From assembly GCA_016928525.1 (NCBI GenBank), contig JAFGKO010000155.1, forward strand, positions 1 through 8,017: DNA of 8,017 nt. Reading direction: 5' to 3'. Positions 5,026 through 8,017 of the stretch are shown one piece after another; position 1 is the first letter of the stretch, and each line of letters starts with the position of its first letter. Under the pieces are notes generated by a model. It was not told where the DNA came from and searched no databases. It worked only from the letters and a program-made list of their open reading frames with translations. Made by a program: the position numbers and the translations under genes. This DNA is from Anaerolineales bacterium (GTDB taxonomy: Bacteria > Chloroflexota > Anaerolineae > Anaerolineales > Villigracilaceae).

Positions 5026-6839
5026 GGCGTTGACGTAGGGACCGGCGTATCCGTTGCGGGCGGCGGGAGTGTGGGAGAGGCAGTTGGCCGCGGCGTGCGC
5101 GTCGGGACGGGAGTCGACGTCGGACGAGGCGTACGCGTAGGTGTCGGGCTGGGCGGCAGGATGTGCGTTGGCGTGACTAGCACGTCCTTGGGGTAGATTT
5201 CCAGCATGGCGCTGTACCAGTCCAGGCCGCCGGTCAGCGCGAATTCGGTAAAACGCGCGCCGCTATAGTAAGTGCGCCAATTGGGCAGCGCCGGGAGGCG
5301 TTCCCAGCCATATTGGCGCGCTAGGGTAGTGAAATCCAGCCAGTATCCCGGGAGCACTTCGGCGTACTTGCCGCCCTGCTCGTACGAGCGTGGATCAAGG
5401 TCATAACGGGCAGCTAGGTCCCAGGGTGGGTTGTGCAGCGGCTCGCCTTGCGTGCCGTCCTGTAGTTGCGTGCGCAGGTAGAGCTTCCAATAAGTCTGGG
5501 TTCCGTAATCCTGACGGACGGCCACCATCCAGCCGGCATTGCTCATCAGGGGATTCAACGCGAAGGCGCGACCGGTAAAGAGCCAGTCTTCACCCAGGCC
5601 GGGATCGAGGACGGTTGTCAGCGGGACAAAGGCGTTGCTCAGGCTGGCCAGCACATCCCAGCCTGCTTCTTCGATGAAACGTTTACGCAGCGCGTCGAAA
5701 GATTCGTCTACAGAGTCGTGCAACTGCGGGTAGGGTGCTTGAACATCAGGCAATGTGTTCAGCGCGTAACGCTGGATCGGACCTTCCGCCAGTGGTGTGA
5801 CGGCTATGCTCCATTCAGGGAGAGGAGTCTGCGCTGCGGCATCTGCATAAGGTTTTGGAAGGAGATTGGGCAAAACCATGTTCGGCCACAGCAATCCGTG
5901 CACAGGACCGGGTAACGGGATCGGCTGGAGCAGCAGTTCACCTTCCAATGTATAGGAGGTCAAATATTCCTGGTTGGGGCCTTGGATGACGGCCACCAAA
6001 CGGTCGCCGGGCGCGTTCCAGGCGGGCCAGTCGCCATCGCCGACCCAGGTTGCGGGCCGTTCTGGTTGCAGGGCATCCCAAACGTAGATGCCGCTGAAGC
6101 CGATGTTCTGCGCCGCAGAAGTCCAGGCCAACTTGCTCCCATCACCTGTCCAGACGGGGTGGCTCTCGGCAGAAAAAGGCGTGTTGCTCAGGTTGGTGTA
6201 GCGTTCCTCGCCGGTTGTATCTAGGTTCGCCAGCCAGATTTCGCTGTCGCCGCTGCGGTTGGAGACGAAGGCCACGTGCCGTCCATCCGGCGCCCAGGCC
6301 GGGGAATGGTCGGAGTACGGTTCATTGGTCAACGGGATGGGCTCCTGATTCCCGTCGGTCAATGAGACGATTGCGATTTCGAGATTTTCGTCCAGGTAGA
6401 GTTCGCAGGCCAGCCACTGGCTATCCGGGGACCAGGAGGGGGCCGATTCGTATTCTGGCGAGTGCGTCACACGGGTAATCTCACCGCTATCCAGGCTGAG
6501 CACGTACAGATCCCAGGTTTCGTCGCGGTTGGAGGCAAAGGCCACCTGGCTGCCGTCCGGGCTGAGAGCGGGATTGGTATCGTCCCATGCGCCGTAGGTC
6601 AGACGGGTGAGCGGCAGCACCTGTGGAATATAAAAAAACAGATGCGCGTAACCATTTTCTTCCATCGAGAGCAAAACCACATCCTGCACGCCAGGGATGG
6701 GAGTTGAGGTCGCCGTCTCGGTGGGCGTGGGTGTAACGGTTGCTGTCGGTGTAGGTGTATTAAATGGTTGCGAGCAACCCGCCAGGATGGCGGCGAGCAG
6801 GATTAACGGAAGTAGCCTTCGGGTGTTGTGAGTAGACAT
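5022..6839 (-). CDS. PD40/TolB-like beta-propeller lipoprotein with Thr/Pro-rich tail (605 aa)
   Basis: The signal peptide carries a perfect lipobox, LAGC, so Cys22 should be lipidated. A Thr/Pro linker (27-49) precedes at least five PD40 (WD40-like, TolB-type) motifs: NPALSPDGSQVAFASNRD (89-106), APSWSPDSQWLA (133-144), SPAWAPDGRHVAFVSNRSGD (179-198), HPVWTGDGSKLAWTS (227-241) and a divergent WPAWNAPGDRLVA (271-283). A separate region (about 330-555, with EDWLFTGRAFALNP and GGLDWYSAMLEIYP) is not a family I recognise. The last 50 residues are almost all Thr, Pro, Ser and Arg. It is likely an envelope protein whose propeller binds protein or glycan partners; TolB function is not implied. The ATG lies 9 nt after the preceding stop with no visible Shine-Dalgarno, and the stop overlaps the M23 start (ATGA). 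Confidence 0.9.
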   Translation of the reverse strand: MSTHNTRRLLPLILLAAILAGCSQPFNTPTPTATVTPTPTETATSTPIPGVQDVVLLSMEENGYAHLFFYIPQVLPLTRLTYGAWDDTNPALSPDGSQVAFASNRDETWDLYVLSLDSGEITRVTHSPEYESAPSWSPDSQWLACELYLDENLEIAIVSLTDGNQEPIPLTNEPYSDHSPAWAPDGRHVAFVSNRSGDSEIWLANLDTTGEERYTNLSNTPFSAESHPVWTGDGSKLAWTSAAQNIGFSGIYVWDALQPERPATWVGDGDWPAWNAPGDRLVAVIQGPNQEYLTSYTLEGELLLQPIPLPGPVHGLLWPNMVLPNLLPKPYADAAAQTPLPEWSIAVTPLAEGPIQRYALNTLPDVQAPYPQLHDSVDESFDALRKRFIEEAGWDVLASLSNAFVPLTTVLDPGLGEDWLFTGRAFALNPLMSNAGWMVAVRQDYGTQTYWKLYLRTQLQDGTQGEPLHNPPWDLAARYDLDPRSYEQGGKYAEVLPGYWLDFTTLARQYGWERLPALPNWRTYYSGARFTEFALTGGLDWYSAMLEIYPKDVLVTPTHILPPSPTPTRTPRPTSTPVPTRTPRPTASPTLPPPATDTPVPTSTP

Positions 6840-6848
6840 AAAAGGGAA

Positions 6849-7196
6849 TCAGGTTTGGGGGAGCTCGAAGCGCACCGTCACAGGTTTGGCTTCCGGGCCG
6901 TCCGGGTAGAAAAGCCTGGCTTGCAGGTCGAGCGGGCCGTCGGCAGGTTCCGTCCGCAAATGCAGGGTGAATTCCAGCTTCCAGGCCATCGGCTCGACGA
7001 AACTGGCTGTGCTGATTTCGTCTCCATTGGTGTCGGTCAGAATGACTTCCAGATGCGGCCGTTTTTCGAAAGGACTCATCTCGATGTTCACGCGCACGCG
7101 CCGGCCGTCTTCATAGGGTTCGGCGGTCAGGGAGAGGATCTTGGTCTCCTCGGGGGATGTGCGTTGCAGGTTGTCTTCGGGGAAGAAAAATTCCAT
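6849..7196 (-). CDS. Small beta-rich cytosolic protein of unknown function (115 aa)
   Basis: I do not recognise the family. The product is acidic, has no signal peptide, cysteine or membrane segment, and has alternating hydrophobic/polar stretches (RRVRVNIEMSPFEKRPHLEVILTD and KLEFTLHLR regions) that suggest a single beta-sandwich. The conserved-looking N-terminus MEFFFPEDNLQRT and the motif LFYPDGPEAKPVTVRFELP suggest a real family. The ATG has no Shine-Dalgarno, but a consensus -10 box ends 7 nt upstream, so translation may be leaderless. It is the first gene of a three-gene group with the propeller and M23 lipoproteins (9-nt gap, then ATGA overlap), which hints at a cytosolic partner or regulator of envelope functions. 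Confidence 0.8.
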   Translation of the reverse strand: MEFFFPEDNLQRTSPEETKILSLTAEPYEDGRRVRVNIEMSPFEKRPHLEVILTDTNGDEISTASFVEPMAWKLEFTLHLRTEPADGPLDLQARLFYPDGPEAKPVTVRFELPQT

Positions 7197-7203
7197 GAGC
7201 GGG

Positions 7204-7209
7204 ATTATA
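7204..7209 (-). promoter_or_regulatory. Consensus -10 box for the three-gene envelope operon
   Basis: A perfect TATAAT on the minus strand is followed by CCCGCTC and then ATG, so transcription would start at or within a base or two of the start codon. No convincing -35 is seen; the upstream region is G-rich. The hexamer is conspicuous in a stretch that otherwise has almost no A/T. Confidence 0.6.
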
Positions 7210-7219
7210 CCCTCTCATG

Positions 7220-7249
7220 CCCCCACTACCCCCACCCCGACCCTCCCCC
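7220..7249 (-). other. G-quadruplex motif, minus strand (five G-tracts)
   Basis: Read on the minus strand there are five runs of G (5, 3, 4, 5 and 5 bases) separated by loops A, TC, T and TAGT. This fits the G3+N1-7 quadruplex rule. It begins inside the left arm of the 7241-7279 hairpin and ends about 11 bp before the -10 box. It lies where the -35 region would be, so it could affect transcription of the operon; that effect is inferred. Confidence 0.55.
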
Positions 7250-7279
7250 ATTTTCTCTACACGAGAAAATGGGGGAGGG
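7241..7279. repeat. Perfect 17-bp inverted repeat (hairpin/cruciform) between genes
   Basis: Arms 7241-7257 and 7263-7279 (CCCTCCCCCATTTTCTC and its complement) are perfect over 17 bp with a 5-nt loop, TACAC. On the minus strand the stem is followed by a G-rich run, not T's, so it is not a classical intrinsic terminator, though it could stabilise the 3' end of the upstream mRNA. It has the look of a dispersed intergenic repeat; whether other copies exist cannot be seen here. Confidence 0.75.
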
Positions 7280-7288
7280 AGCCCTGTA

Positions 7289-7307
7289 GGGGCGGGAGGG
7301 GGCGGGG
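7289..7307 (+). other. G-quadruplex motif, plus strand (single-base loops)
   Basis: Four G-runs (4, 3, 5 and 4 bases) are separated by single bases C, A and C. Such short loops favour a very stable parallel quadruplex. It starts immediately after the stop codon of the ParB-like gene; the mRNA there would be C-rich. Confidence 0.55.
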
Positions 7308-7308
7308 C

Positions 7309-8017
7309 TCACTCATCAAACAGAAACGTCGCTTCGGCGTAATGCCGCACGCCCTTGTTCTTGATTCGTTCCACTACCCAGTGTTGCAGGTAGGCTTCTT
7401 TATATTCGATCGGCTTCCCGCTCGAAAGCTCGTGCAACGGATAGTTCAAATGCAGCGCGCGGGGTGAAATTGTAAAGCGCGTGATGCCGGTTGGGAGCAC
7501 ACAGTTTTGCCCGGCCAGATAGAGCACAGAGGGGATGTCGAAGCGCGGAAAGATGACCAGTGCTGTCATATCGGGATACGTGGCCTTGAAGCTCTCTGGC
7601 AGAGTTTGGCTGGTGCGGTCGAGCAAAGCGATTTCCTTGTAACAGTCTACGATACCATGCAAAGCGCCTACCTTGTCGATCAACTCGGTAGGAGTAATTG
7701 CCAGGTACAGGCTTCCATCTGGTAAACGGATTTGCACCGGGATCGTTTCAGGCGGATCGAACGATTTCTGCGGATCGATCTTCTTCAGTTTTATAGTTTT
7801 CACGTTTCGCACGGATTCGATCAGAAGCTGGCTATCCATGCCCCATACAATGTGGTTCCAGGTTTGCAATGTTACATTTTTATCATCCGGTTCGACCACC
7901 TGGGCCACGATATTGGGGAATCCCATCTCACGCAAAGAGGTGACGCGGTTGGCGCCGTCCAGCACCATGTAGCGCTCCGAGCCGTCGGTAAGCGGCATGA
8001 CGATGGGCGGGTTGCGC
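7309..8017 (-). CDS. ParB/sulfiredoxin-fold protein, possibly SbnI/SerK-like (5' end outside window)
   Basis: The reading frame is open to the window edge: residues RNPPIV precede the first in-frame ATG (7998), which therefore is not the start. The visible N-terminal part, NPPIVMPLTDGSERYMVLDGANRVTSLREMGF, is a ParB/Srx-type nucleotide-binding signature with the loop DGANR. ParB itself has GERR, sulfiredoxin GCHR, and SbnI/SerK serine kinases DGHHR-like loops. The C-terminal LPTGITRFTISPRALHLNYPL resembles the conserved second half of SbnI/SerK-type proteins. A small-molecule kinase or ATP-binding regulator is thus possible; the assignment rests on recall, and the second histidine typical of these kinases is replaced. 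About 235 residues are visible, close to the length of that family, so little is probably missing. It is separated from the downstream operon by a repeat-rich gap. Confidence 0.85.
   Translation of the reverse strand, partial: RNPPIVMPLTDGSERYMVLDGANRVTSLREMGFPNIVAQVVEPDDKNVTLQTWNHIVWGMDSQLLIESVRNVKTIKLKKIDPQKSFDPPETIPVQIRLPDGSLYLAITPTELIDKVGALHGIVDCYKEIALLDRTSQTLPESFKATYPDMTALVIFPRFDIPSVLYLAGQNCVLPTGITRFTISPRALHLNYPLHELSSGKPIEYKEAYLQHWVVERIKNKGVRHYAEATFLFDE

Noticed and set aside
5025..5174. Thr/Pro-rich tail sequence as a tandem DNA repeat
   Set aside because: The regularity is at the protein level (Thr/Pro codons); the bases vary in copy and spacing, so it is low-complexity coding sequence, not a tandem array.

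Overview
The window looks like chromosomal DNA from a Chloroflexota bacterium, probably of the Anaerolineae type. This is inferred, not proven. The signs are three lipoproteins with long Thr/Pro-rich linkers or tails, a bacterial NBR1/four-tryptophan domain, a PD40 propeller lipoprotein beside an M23 lipoprotein, a RecA with a short acidic tail, and palindromes with GTAGG...CCTAC ends. Every supported gene lies on the minus strand, so transcription runs from high to low coordinates. There are no rRNA or tRNA genes, CRISPR arrays, transposases or phage genes.

Right end (8017 to about 7200): the 3' part of a gene for a ParB/sulfiredoxin-fold protein, possibly related to SbnI/SerK serine kinases, is cut by the window edge. 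Its stop codon is followed by a short, G/C-skewed intergenic stretch. This stretch holds a perfect 17-bp inverted repeat flanked by G-quadruplex motifs on opposite strands, then a consensus -10 box only 7 nt from the next ATG, which suggests a leaderless mRNA.

Middle (7196 to 3880): three tightly packed genes encode a small cytosolic beta-rich protein, a PD40/TolB-like propeller lipoprotein with a Thr/Pro-rich C-terminal tail, and an M23 (LytM-type) peptidoglycan hydrolase lipoprotein. The last two overlap by ATGA. The first codons of the M23 gene run in frame through a 59-bp element made of two stem-loops. recA follows. Its promoter (TTGACG-N16-TATACT, extended -10) overlaps the M23 stop codon and has a GAAC-N4-GTgC, Gram-positive-type LexA/DinR-like box in its spacer.

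Left end (2720 to 154): a hairpin followed by T5 on the coding strand lies just after recA. A compact four-gene group comes next: an NBR1-domain lipoprotein, a HEAT-repeat protein (ATGA overlap), an alpha/alpha-toroid protein related to squalene cyclase/prenyltransferase repeats but without the class II cyclase acid motif (22-bp overlap), and a 73-residue four-cysteine protein starting at GTG. The joint function of this group is unknown. The last ~150 bases are more AT-rich (roughly 44% G+C by eye) and hold no gene I can support.
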